From: Sanghuangporus weigelae
Taxonomy: Eukaryota > Basidiomycota > Agaricomycetes > Hymenochaetales > Hymenochaetaceae
Direction of reading: 5' to 3'
NCBI GenBank assembly: GCA_033182465.1
Contig: CP137323.1
Span: forward strand, 2,170,001-2,234,000
Length of the DNA: 64,000 nucleotides
The notes beneath the pieces were generated by a model, which worked only from the letters and a program-made list of their open reading frames with translations, had not been told where the DNA came from and made no database searches. Both the position numbers and the translations under genes were made by a program. Each line of letters opens with the position of its first letter. Position 1 is the stretch's first letter. Positions 1-11,098 of this stretch are shown one piece after another.

Positions 1-1562
1 ACTTTGTAGGGCGTGCATTCACGGTTTTGCCATAGTAAGCGAGAAAAATATGTTTCTTGTGATATTCCTATTCGCAATGAGTGTCGCACAGTTCGTCACA
101 ACAGCGCGTGAGTATGCTCCGCCTCCATAGTAGAGTCGCATCGCTTATCAATTGTATCGAATTTGGAGTGTATTATGCCAAAGGGTCAGTACGCAGCTAT
201 AGTTGGCAGATTCATCGTCAATGCCTGTGCTAATTGGTCTATTCAAGTGCAAAGCTGACCGTATTAACGCTTCCGAGCATAGCGTGGCTGTCCAAACTTG
301 TGAACAGTCTGTCCGCAGGGACTGATGTCTCTATCGCTGCTGTTCTCATATACCTGCTTCACCGATCGCGGACTGGTTTCAGGCGATCCGAGACGCTCAT
401 TAACAGATTGATCTTCTTCACGATCAACACCAGCGCTCTCACGAGCCTTTGTGCCGTCTTCTCCGTCATTTTCGTACGTGTGCCGTTTTGATGCCCCATC
501 CGCTTTGATCCCAATGTAAATCATTGATGAACTTTGTCAACAAGGTAACGTTATATCCAGATGCGCTCATATATGTTGCGTTTTATGTGAATATCAGCAA
601 GAGTTCGTTCTCGTTCGTTCTTGGTTATTTAATTTTACTCACGGAGTTTCAAGTGTATACAAATACATTTTTCGCAACGTACGTCGCCCGTTCTACCTTC
701 TGATCGAACGCCAACAGAGACATCAATGGATTCACAGACTGAATGCACGGAAATCTACGCGAGACGGCTTCGACTCAACTTACAACCAAGGGTCATCAAT
801 GATTTTGTCTCGGGGACGGTCGGAAGCCCCGCCTCGGTCTGCAAACAGGGTATGTGTCCGACTTTCTAGAGTAGAAAAACGCGCATCTTTATCGCCATCC
901 TGCCTTTCGCAGTCGCAAAATAGCCGTCTTGCAATCCGCGTAGAGACGGAGACCATGCAAGATGCCGATAACATCGTCCTTGGTGACCTGGAACACAGCG
1001 GAGTAAAGGTATCCGATCGGTATTCAATTCGAAATTTTTAAGTCCTTGCTGAACCCCGTTTCAATTTGCTTCCGCGGCAGCCGGTATACGACGACTCTGA
1101 GCACACCTTCTCTTACGAAAACAAAATAATTCACCATTGAACGTAAATTACATCACAAGCGTCTTCTTATGACGGGTTTTTGGTTATCCTCATCTCTCCG
1201 CTCTGTTCCTTCTTTGGATTTTCATACATCGCATGGTTACAGCTGGACTGCCTTTTTCGCTACATCGTCCTACATAGTTATTTATGATTATTGTATATAA
1301 AAGGGCAGTCGATCATCGACGAGGTGGAAAGGAAATTTGCAGTCGTACAGTATGGGAGGCTTATCCCGCTCTTATAAATGACTTTTTTTTGCATATTAGA
1401 TCAATCTATCCATCTATGTACAGAGTTAACCAGTAGTTTATACATCCTTTACAGGTAGAGTAAGCAAAATCCACGTCTATTTCAATCTATTAGATTCATC
1501 CGAACTTAAATAACGGCGGGCCTGATAAGCAATCCGAGTGGTTCTATGTTCATGATATCTAG
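1..1562. other. intergenic region, no convincing gene
   Basis: Only short open frames of about 60-85 codons on both strands, overlapping each other and without recognisable family features. A possible short coding start (MDSQTECTEIYARRL) lies near 726, but I found no splice that extends it. An AT-rich stretch with a TATA-like run near 1290-1300 and the part just left of 1563 probably serve as 3' flank of the minus-strand regulator gene. Confidence 0.5.
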
Positions 1563-4027
1563 CTAGCTAGAATTGTGTTCAGCGAGACCGCAATAAACGT
1601 GAGTGGAAAACTGAAGCGAAGATGGAGACGTCGGAGACTTGTCCAAATGATCGAAGACAAGAGAAAATCTATTCATCGTTAGATCCTTCCAGCATGTCAA
1701 GCTGAGAAGCTTCAAGTTGTACAAATGCGATGTCAGACCATGATCTAATAAATGAATAGAATAGAAAGTAATACCGATAAGAGGGCACGTTTCTCCGAGA
1801 CCGCGTACCGCGGCTAACAGCGCCTCCAAGTCCTCTGCGATTTCCTGGGCTCTCAGCATGCTTACGAGTTGCTGTTGAGACTCTGTTGCGACTGAGCTTG
1901 AGCTTGGTATGCCAGAGATCAAGGACGGTGAAATGCTCCCAGGAGTGGACAATGTCGACGAAAGTATAGCCAACTCGTTCGCTACCACACGTGCAGATGA
2001 ACTCCATACGATCTGGCAATGACAATATTCATTAGAAACAGACGGTAAGTGTAGACAGAACATTTACGCCAAGGAAGAAGTCTATCACCCCGAAATGACC
2101 CAGGGACAGATCCAAGTCGGATCGTATTAAACGAACAATTTCACGTACCGCCGAGCGACAATGTTCGCCTGCATCGACGTTACCCATGAACGGGTAGTAC
2201 AACTGAATAAGTGCACCATATCCCAGACTTCGAGCAAAGACTCTCATGTGTTCGTCGTGCTTGGTGCCTTCAAAAAGTATTCAGTGCCACATCGAACAGT
2301 GCATGAGATATGCAATTGATTACCGTCATCTGCGGATGAGCGTTGCGGCATAGCGGGAGAGCTTTCAGAGCATCGCTCTCCAAGCTCACGATTGAACTTC
2401 ACGATGGATTGTCCAAGTCTTTCTATGACCTGATAATCGACTCCGACATCTGCGCAAACGTATATCAGGAACGACAGGAAAGGCACGCTTAATATGCCAC
2501 ATGCCATGTGCGAGTTGATCAGCTGCGGCCCGCGTTGCTCTTTCAAACAGTGCGGTAGCAACCACGAAGGCCACGACGGACGAAGACGGATGCTCAAATA
2601 TCGAGAAGTCTGCCGAGCCATCAAAAAAGGCACGGACAGATAATTCCCCGGAGCTCATAATTTCATCGACTGACAACTAAAAGCAAAGTCAGATTATAGG
2701 TACAGTACAAAATGTGATGCGAGTGAATTGCGTGCATTGTTGCAAATGTCCAAGTGTAATGGCATCGGTGAATGCACGGCTGTTCCTGATATGGGATGAT
2801 CCGGAATCACTGGAGCAGAACCCAGTGCAACACTCCAGCACCGATCAAGAGCGTACACTGACCAGAACAGGTTTATCCGTTCTCCTAACTCTATCGCATC
2901 TTGGGGGGGATCCAGAACAAGTATTTCTCCTACGCCCAGCCCCGACAAGGAAATTGGTGATGTAGGATTCTGTAGGTGATCTGAGATACGATGAAGTCCA
3001 CAAGCCAGTACTCCTGTTCCGGCTGCAACCAGATGGTAACGTCCTTCCATTACGCGAGCATCATTGAAAAGGTACAAAGCGAGAAGTATCTCGGCTTGTA
3101 TCGCTTGCGTTCTGTGCCGGCCGACGGCACTAGAATGACCAGCCGATAACGAATCGCGAGACACGTTTAGAAGATGAGATTCGTGTGCATCATATTCTGC
3201 GTTTGGGCCCATTATACGAAGCGCCCATAAAGCGATGGACGAAGTGAGACTCTCGTGAGGGCGCAAAGGATCGTGGACGTGCCGATTCAGGTCATGTAAC
3301 AATCTCGAGGCGTGTAAGACAAAATGGAGACGGCGAGCTTGCGAGAGAAAAGTCTGAACACTGGAAAACAACGCCTATCTAGCTCACTGCGAAGATGAAA
3401 TATGAATACTCACAGTCCCGAAAGATCGAATTGCTGGTTTACATCTGTCTCCAACGAGCTAAGAGGCAACTGGTACACATTAGAACCTAATTCAACCTCG
3501 ATTAAGAATAATCTTTGTCACAGACCTAAGATCGTAAGGAGGTCCTCACCATGCTCTGAGACTCCAGATAAACGTGCAGGAGAGTTCAAGCGTTGATATT
3601 CTTCTTCGTGTCCTGAACGATACTCCCTTCGCAGATACGGATGATGAAGTAGAACTGGGGCGTCATCTTTCCGTTCCTCAAGCTCCTTTATACGAACTTT
3701 TAGAAGATGAAGACGCTCCTCTAGAACCTCTGTAAAAGTACGCCCTTGTTTATCAGTATATTCACAGTGACCAGGGTTTCTTGTCAGGGAACAAGGTCCA
3801 CAAAAAGGACGAGCGCCATCGCATCTCTAAAAGATCACCATTAGGTATGACTAAAGAGTCATATTGACAAGTAATCTTCACCATCTTCTTGCGTCTAGGT
3901 GAAAGTGTGTCAATCATGGCAGAGATATTTCAAGAAGAAAATCGTGCCTGCAAGTTATACACGCCTGCCCTCTCGATAAGGGAGTCGTTAGAACAGTATC
4001 GGCCGTTTTAGAAGATCCTGAGGCCAT
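1563..4027 (-). CDS. Zn2Cys6 fungal transcription factor (zinc cluster plus MHR domain)
   Basis: Predicted nuclear DNA-binding regulator. After splicing, the N-terminus reads ACITCRRRKKMRCDG then ARPFCGPCSLTRNPGHCEYT, a complete six-cysteine binuclear zinc cluster, followed by a leucine/charged linker (VLEERLHLLKVRIKELEER) resembling the coiled-coil dimerisation element of this family. The 2694-3371 and 2032-2676 exons carry the fungal-specific TF (middle homology) domain, including the pattern ERINLFWSVYALDRCWSVAL. The start at 4027 (MASGSSKTAD) was chosen because it puts the zinc cluster about 20 residues in. At least six introns; the first, inside the cluster, appears to be GC-AG. The 3' end is uncertain: the frame may close at 1563, or at 1669 with a C-terminus ending MLEGSNDE. 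It is divergent from the spermidine-synthase-like gene. The target genes cannot be told from the sequence. Confidence 0.85.
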
Positions 4028-4756
4028 GTCAAACCAGGTTCGCTCATGTCCTCAAGTCCTTTATGCTCGAACATTTATACGAATCGAATCGAATGAGTCA
4101 AGATCTTAGCACATCCCAGAAACAACGGCCCGGACAAGATTTGCAAAGCAATCCGAACAAGCAGGCGCAGCGTAGGTGTCATCGCAGAGAACGGCTTACT
4201 GAAAGTAGTAGCATCGAGAACAGTCAAGTAGCCTCTCAATTGAAATTCTCGAACATTTCAAAGCCGCAGAATGGCGCAGAATGGCGCGGTACATTGTCAC
4301 TTTGCCTCTGAACGATCAGTTACCTAAGGAACCAGAACCACTAATAAACACTTGAGGAGAGGAGAAAGTACTCTTGACTCATCCAGTAGCAAGAGATCCG
4401 AAGCGGACTAAACGGGCTCATCGCTTTATGCCGGTCGAGCCGGAATACCAATCGAAATGCACGAACAGCCGGGTGCTTACCGCGATGAAACCATATACTA
4501 AATCTTGGGAGTAAGTTACTAAGGTGAGACTTCCAATCCCGACCGAGGATGTTGGTGTTGATAAGCAATTGGTCACATTTCACGTGACTCTCGTCATATA
4601 CTTTCGCATTCCTGCCAGATCAGGAAATCTCACTCACTCACACCTTGAAGTCGGCTATATTAATCATCCAGGACTAACTTTTGTGCTCACTCTTACACAC
4701 GACGCTCGACGCGTCTTCGATCGGCCATCGGCGCCTGGTGACTTGGGCTGTATACT
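4028..4756. promoter_or_regulatory. divergent intergenic promoter region
   Basis: About 730 bp between two divergent starts. An 82-codon plus-strand frame (4063-4311) shows no family features and I treat it as chance. A short direct repeat (cagaatggcg twice, near 4266-4286) and an AT-rich TATA-like stretch near 4655 are visible. No specific factor site is claimed. Confidence 0.5.
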
Positions 4757-6798
4757 ATGGCGCGGAAAAAGAGCACAACGACAAAGACAACCACGACCAC
4801 ACATGTACAGGAAAATAGATTGCTAATTTCAATCCAAACAGCCATTTCCTTAGTCGCGCTCTCTTTGTGCGTATCTGTCTCCGAAAATGTACTTGCGCCT
4901 CAGTATGGGTCGGTGGCTACGAATCTTTACCTGAAGAACATCATGGGCACGTTGATCGTTGCTCTGGTGATTTTGCCTCTCCCCGACGGCTTGAAACTAG
5001 GTACTGCTCAAGGGGCGATCCTGGGCAGTTTGCTATGCATGGCACCAGCTACCCTACATCGCTTTGCGAGTCTGTCAACCATTCTCGGAAGCCCGGTCCT
5101 GGGTCCTATTCTTGCTTATACTCCGGTGTTGGCACCAATTGTATTTTCAGCCACCGACGGGATACGTGGCATCCTCGTAAGTCTGCTACGGGTTCCGTTA
5201 CAAAATATATGTGGAGCCAATAAAACATAGACAGGAAAACTGAACACGACAAAGACGCTTTTCGGCATTGCAGCGTCTGTTTTCGTTCTACAGTCCCAAC
5301 CGGTATGGTCATATATTCCATTCAATAAGGTCATGAATCAGCCTATTCTTGTACGTATTCGCATCACTTGCATTTACCTTTCACCTCTCATGCGAGTCCA
5401 TAGCTTCTACTAAGTGGCTGGATTGTGGTATTTGTGGGATACGTGTATAGCAGATCAGCTAGAGCACGAAATACTGAAAAATCCAATTATGGTGTCCTGA
5501 TACTGCCTCTCTTCATGACTTTACTGGCACTTTCACAACCGCCATTACGCACTCGATCACTCCCATACACCCACCCAAATGGACTACTTCGAATCATTTC
5601 ATCTACTCCGAGTGTAACTGGTCGCATCATCGTGGCTGATGACCTAAATCATGGTTTTCGCTTTCTTCGCGCCGACCATAGTCTCCTTGGTGGAGTCTGG
5701 ATTGCCGAAAAATACTTAGCAAAAATGGACAATAAAGTCGATTTTACCCGGGACAAGGATGGGACGAAGCTGGGCGAATCGATCTACTCTGCGTTCGTGC
5801 TTCAAGAAGCCGCTAGGCTACAAGAGAGAGACAAACCGCACGAGAATGCGCTGATCATGTACGAATGCCTTGTTTTATCTATGTGCTTGACCTGATCGCT
5901 TTTTCGTCAGTGGTCTCGGTGTCGGCATCGCCGCACAGGCATTCATGCAGCACGGTCTTTCAACCTCAATAGTGGAGATCGACCCGGCAGTATACTCAGC
6001 TGCGCGCGATTATTTCGGAGTACCTGAACCGAGTGCGGCGTACATCGAGGATGCTCGAAGCTGGGTCCACCGCCAAGCTACTTTGAAGAACGGGACCTTT
6101 GATATCATCGTCCATGATTGCTTCTCTGGTGGCGGCGTTCCAGCACATCTGTTTACATCCGAGTTCTGGCAAGACCTGAATGACATACTTAGGCCCGATG
6201 GCATTCTCGCTGTTGTAAGCTCTTGTTACAATCTTCGAAATCTCGCTTCAGAAATGACGTACCATTCAGAATTATGCTGGCGTGATTGGCAGCGAATCGT
6301 CAAAAGCAGTTTTCTTGACATTGAAGCAGAACTTTGGGCAGTGTCGCGTCTTCCATGATTATAAGACGCAAGTACCAGAAGAGAAATTGACCTCAGAGTT
6401 CATAAATTTAGTACGTGACCTTAGCTATCAGTGATTTGGCATCACAGACACTCATGTGAACATAGGTTTTCTTTTGCTCGCCATCCTCGAGGCCACTGTC
6501 ATTCCGACCTGCGACACGAGAGGATTACTTATCCTCCTATCTGCGCGAGCACATTCTTCAGGTCTTACCTGACCGGGAAGTGCAGTCTGAGCTGATATTG
6601 GGAAGCGTGTCTCGAGAGCAGGAAAAAGAGTACATTCTGACGGATGATCATAATCCTCTTGGCGCCTGGCAAGACGAAGGAGCTCTGGACCATTGGAAAG
6701 GTGCGTTCTTTCTTAGACCGTGTGCGGGCTACTTTGCTGATGGCGCACTCAAAGTGATGAGAAGTGTTCTTCCTGATTACGTTTGGAGCACGTATTAG
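4757..6798 (+). CDS. membrane-anchored spermidine/spermine-synthase-like protein (class I SAM-fold)
   Basis: The N-terminal half is a multi-span membrane region (LLISIQTAISLVALSLCVSV, then IMGTLIVALVILP, GIAASVFVLQ, WIVVFVGYVY, GVLILPLFMTLLALS). The C-terminal half is a polyamine-synthase-type Rossmann domain: GRIIVADDLNHGFRFLRADH, SLLGG, nucleotide-binding ALIIGLGVGIAAQ, acidic strand end VEIDPAVYSAARDYFGV, then FDIIVHDCFSGGGVPAHLF and NFGQCRVFHDY. Splicing of the introns at 5855-5911, 6217-6271, about 6411-6465 and about 6701-6749 restores one frame ending DYVWSTY. In aminopropyltransferases the catalytic Asp lies in a D-x-x-D-P motif; here the corresponding site reads HDCFSGG with no second Asp. 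Polyamine synthesis is therefore doubtful, and a methyltransferase or other SAM-related role is possible. The family is clear; the substrate is unknown. Confidence 0.8.
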
Positions 6799-7036
6799 CT
6801 GTTTCGCGCCGGGTGCCCTCTTGTGGTGTACCGTATTCACGATGCCGAGAATCATGATGTCCAATTCCCAACTATCATGCAAAAAGACACATCTATCCGC
6901 ATCATATTTGGTTTTCACAAAACGCGCACAGAGCTTCTCTTGCCTCAGGACGGAAACAATAAAACAGAAAGCTAAGTTACGAGAACAAATAATTATGACT
7001 GCGAAAATAGTGGAAACCCAGAATATCCATCCCATC

Positions 7037-8154
7037 CTAAACCACATCGTGAGGACCAGGACCATAGAGCTTCACATCACCCTTAGCACCCATGTACGAT
7101 GATCCGGCTCCTGTCTCATCACGGAACTTGACTGCAAATGCTTCTGTACTCTCACGTCCAGCAGGGACTGTATCGTACATCCCAGTGCTAAGCACTTTGA
7201 GACGATGCTTCTCCTCTTTCTCCTCTTCGAGCTGCAGGACGTAGCGAGCGACAATGATACATTCATCTATATTGAATGTCACGCAGCCCCAACGCCCTTC
7301 GGAGTTAGCCATCGAATCGACATGAAAAAACTTGACAAAGGTGGACTTACATAGAACGAGAAGCCAAACAAATACAATGAAGCCGACGAGAACAAGGCGG
7401 AATGTGGTGACATGGTGGCAAGCGTCTATCGCTTTCTGGTCCGTACGCCCATCGATGCAATCGTTGATGAATTCCTGCTTGTCCTTCGTGAAGATCATAA
7501 TTATGTGCACGATGCCCACGATGATGTACACTCCGAGCATGTAATTCAGCAATTGCGAATATGACTTTACGGCTGAGAGGCGTCGTCTAATCGTTCCGTA
7601 GAGGCTTCATATGCATGAAGTAGAAATTAGCTGTTTTGTTTTCTTGGTAGATACCTAGGACGACTACGACTTACCCGAATAAAGCGAAGATACCATTGAT
7701 GGTGAAATGTATGCCCCCTAGAATCACGGAGACCTTTTCACGCTTGTCCAGATGGACATCTGAACAATACGAGCATTCAGTAATCTTACAATAAAAGATA
7801 AGTGTATATAGGAAGTCAGGGCATACCTTTCAAAGCTAGACCAACCCAGAGGACGATGGCCAGGAACGCATTCAGGAGGAAGTGGCAAAATGACAGAACG
7901 AAGACTCCAAGTCGGACTGGAAGGCAGCAGAGGAATTTATGGGATCTGACTCCGTATGCCATATTCGTGGATGGAAGTCGTGGGGAAAAGCAAAATAAGA
8001 GAAACGTCAAGATGATGAAACTGCTCGTCAGAATGCGGAAGAAAAGAGCACAGTATCGAAAAGACGACTTGCTCCTACAGCTATTTATCCCGTACTCCCG
8101 AGCGTACATGCTAAAGTCGTCCATATTCGGTGAAGACACGGAGCAACACAGCAT
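7037..8154 (-). CDS. multi-span membrane protein of unknown function
   Basis: No family recognised. At least three exons join into a protein with four or five hydrophobic segments: YCALFFRILTSSFIILTFLL, GVFVLSFCHFLLNAFLAIVL, VSVILGGIHFTINGIFALFG, LLNYMLGVYIIVGIVHIIMI and FRLVLVGFIVFVWLLVLCK. A hydrophilic tail follows with an acidic/basic helix (YVLQLEEEKEEKHRLKVL) and ends GPGPHDVV. The start may be 8154 (MLCCSVSS) or 8124 (MDDFSMYAREYG); the second has a more natural N-terminus. The tail helix suggests a cytosolic C-terminus. It converges with the spermidine-synthase-like gene, the two stops lying about 240 bp apart. Confidence 0.65.
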
Positions 8155-11098
8155 CAGGCATTGCGGTCGTTGCGCAAATCGGACCTTCGTTGCGCCATGA
8201 TTCCGTCAATTGGAAGTGATGTCTAGGAGTCAACGCAGCGTAGGGCATCAGATTCAAAATTCTTAGAACTCGGAGCTTTGGGATGGCTGAAACAATGTAC
8301 CGGCCACTGGGAAGAAGGGCATTGTCGGGCCAAAGATGAGTTGGATATTAATCAAATATCGTCAGTATGCAATGTGCCGAGTTTCGCGGAGAAGCGACAT
8401 AGCGGAGAATAAGGACGAAACGTCCAGCGGATGGCGAGTTTTCATCACTCGTATTTTCTGTCAAAAGGAAGGCGGGCCAAGTTATTTTGAATTCGACTCA
8501 ATCTCGGAGGGCTTACTGTAGACGATGGATTTTAAAACTGGTCTGCTGAATACGGAGGCAATGCGAACAAAGAACATCGTAAACCAACATTCTTTGGGCA
8601 CCGCGGTGCATGCATCACCATCATCATCATCAACATACGAAATTCGGTCAAGGAAGACGTCCGACTGCGATTTCAGATCTTGACCCCTGCTATCCGAGTT
8701 CGTAAATCGAGAAGCGGTACGATGAAGGTCACATACGGTATAGCCGAATATGCTGGCTTGTCCTTTAGCCAAATGCTCAGGAGATGATTTAAGGTCAAAA
8801 TGAAGAAAGATGTGGAGTCTTTGACAGACGCGTCAAAGGCTGTTTGTCTCTGTTTATTTATCAACAACCACCTCCTAAAATTCCATTTACGTAAACAGCT
8901 ACAAGATATTCTATAGACTCGGTTTCTATATAACTTTTCGTCTCATTATCGTCGGAATCTCCATCGAAATAGCCACAAGAACCGCCTCTCAAGAACAAAT
9001 AAGTAGTTAGACTTCTACTAGACAAGAACCTCAGCCATAGCGGCCCGCCATAGTTACCATTCTTACTACTACCCAGTGGTTCGGTTCGGTACCGCATGCC
9101 AACTTTTTTTTTTTTTTCGCTAGTGACGATATACAATATGTTGTAAATACAAAAGTCTGCTCACTGGCCACAAATGAGACTTATTGTCATCATCTTGAAA
9201 TAGAACAAGAAGAGGGTGGCGGTACTGGTCGATAACTTTGATGGCCAGATGCTAGCTACTAGGAAGGTGATGCGACGGAGAGCTGCGTACGTCACGTCGG
9301 TGTGTAAGGATAATAGAGCGGAAGGAAAAGGGTTGAGTCTTTGCGAACTCTTTCTGGCGTACAAGCCAGATGAGAACTTGAACGTACGTGGGAGTCATTT
9401 CAGTCGCTGAGTTCCATCATGCATGGTGCGATCGTCGTCGTCGTGCGTCGTGCGTCAGAAGGGAAGAAGTTTGCCTACTTTATAAGTTTGAGTGATTGGA
9501 AGGTTGGGAGGTTCCCTATCGGGACCGAGAGGAGCACACTCTCCTTCTTCGTTAGCGTGCAGGGAGATAATGAGAGGACACGAAAAAAAAACCCCGCATA
9601 TTCAGTTATGGGTGGTGACTCTCGTCAGTATCATCAGCGGTCCGGCGAAGAGGAATAGGGACAAAAGAGAAGACCAAGACCAGCATGAAGATCAAAAACG
9701 CAGACTTCCATCTTCCGAAACTGGGATCGCCATTGCCATTGCCAATACCATTACCATCGTCAAGCAGCTCAGGCCCTAGAGATGGAGATCGACATTGACA
9801 TTGACGTCCGCCTCGTTCCCTCAGCAATAAGTATTCAGCAAAAACGCGCCCGCATTTCACACAACAATTCGACAACAGAAACGACAGCGACAGCATCCAT
9901 CGCAACAATTATAATTGACAAAAAAAAAGACCCACGCACAGGCCAAGTGGCTTTGGACGATCACCAGAAATAGACTCGGGGGAGTATCATTTTATTGATA
10001 GTGATGAATTGCTGTGATGATGATATGATGATTAGCTGGTGGATGTATGGATACCTGCGTGCGTATGGGGATAGGAGAGGAGAAGTGGGAGCCGAGGCAA
10101 GTCGAGGGGCTAACACCGTACAAACCGAATGAAGCTCTGGCGTGCGTACTAGGACGAGCATCGTCAAGTTCCGACACCACGCACGGCACCGCTGCGTTCT
10201 CGTCGTCGTCGTCGTTGTCAACCCACCCAGAAAGGAATCTCGTTCTAGGACTTCGCTCGGCCCCGAGAGGGGGTAAGCAAACTGAATACCGATCCTCGTG
10301 CAGACAATACTCATCAACGAGGAGCCTGAGAAAACGTCATTACGAACTAAGTAACTGACTGATGATAGCGTTGGAACGGAGGTGGGAGCTCGTCGTCCCA
10401 GTACTGCGCATCAAATTGTCTGTTCGCTTATCGCGAGCGTGTGCATCAAGTAGTTGTGAGTGATTCGCGGAGACGATACTGTACTTGTCGTCAAGTGGCC
10501 CGGACACCCTCTTGGGTATGAGTAATGATAACATAAATAACTGCTGTATCACACACTCACATAGAGGATCGTGTGGACGTGCTACACGCGACGTCACCTT
10601 TACCGGGTGAACGCGTCCAGGTTCCGCTTGTCGTCGAGTGGAGAGCGTGTCCTGTATCGTAGTCGTGTACGCCTGAGACATGTTGTCAAGCGCGGTAAAC
10701 GGTCGTGCTTGATACAGACTGAGAGATGTGGCAGATCGTGAGAAGCATCCTGAGATAGTAACCGGAGACTGCCCGTAACGACACTGGCAGTAGCCCTCTA
10801 TAATACTACCCCCACTCAAGCCCCGTCTCTCTTTAACTTTTCGTCCACTCTTCGTTCGAACTTTCATTTGTTTGAATTCTGAGCCCGGTGCTTGCTACAC
10901 TATTCGATTCAATTTATTTTTATATCCTTTTTGGTTCTTTTGTCCTTTGAGTTACAAGACACGACCCGTACCTGGTCTTCTACCCGCGTCCGGCACGCAC
11001 GCCTTCCTTTCATCTGTTGTACTCCTACTTTCATCCCTTCGTCCCTGCACAACTTAACCAGTCCCACCCTCATCTCTCATCCCTGACCTGACACCCAC
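8155..11098. other. long intergenic region upstream of noxR
   Basis: About 2.9 kb between two divergent starts. It holds homopolymer A and T runs (9109-9119, 9585, 9920) and a GAT-rich simple tract near 10000-10030. Several frames of 60-175 codons on both strands (the longest at 10340-10867, minus) overlap one another and lack conserved motifs. The last 230 bp before the noxR start are pyrimidine-rich, as is common for strongly expressed fungal promoters and leaders. No gene is supported. Confidence 0.5.

Noticed and set aside
10340-10867. 175-codon minus-strand open frame upstream of noxR
   Set aside because: No domain, mixed composition, no splice-supported extension, and it lies in a region of overlapping chance frames on both strands.
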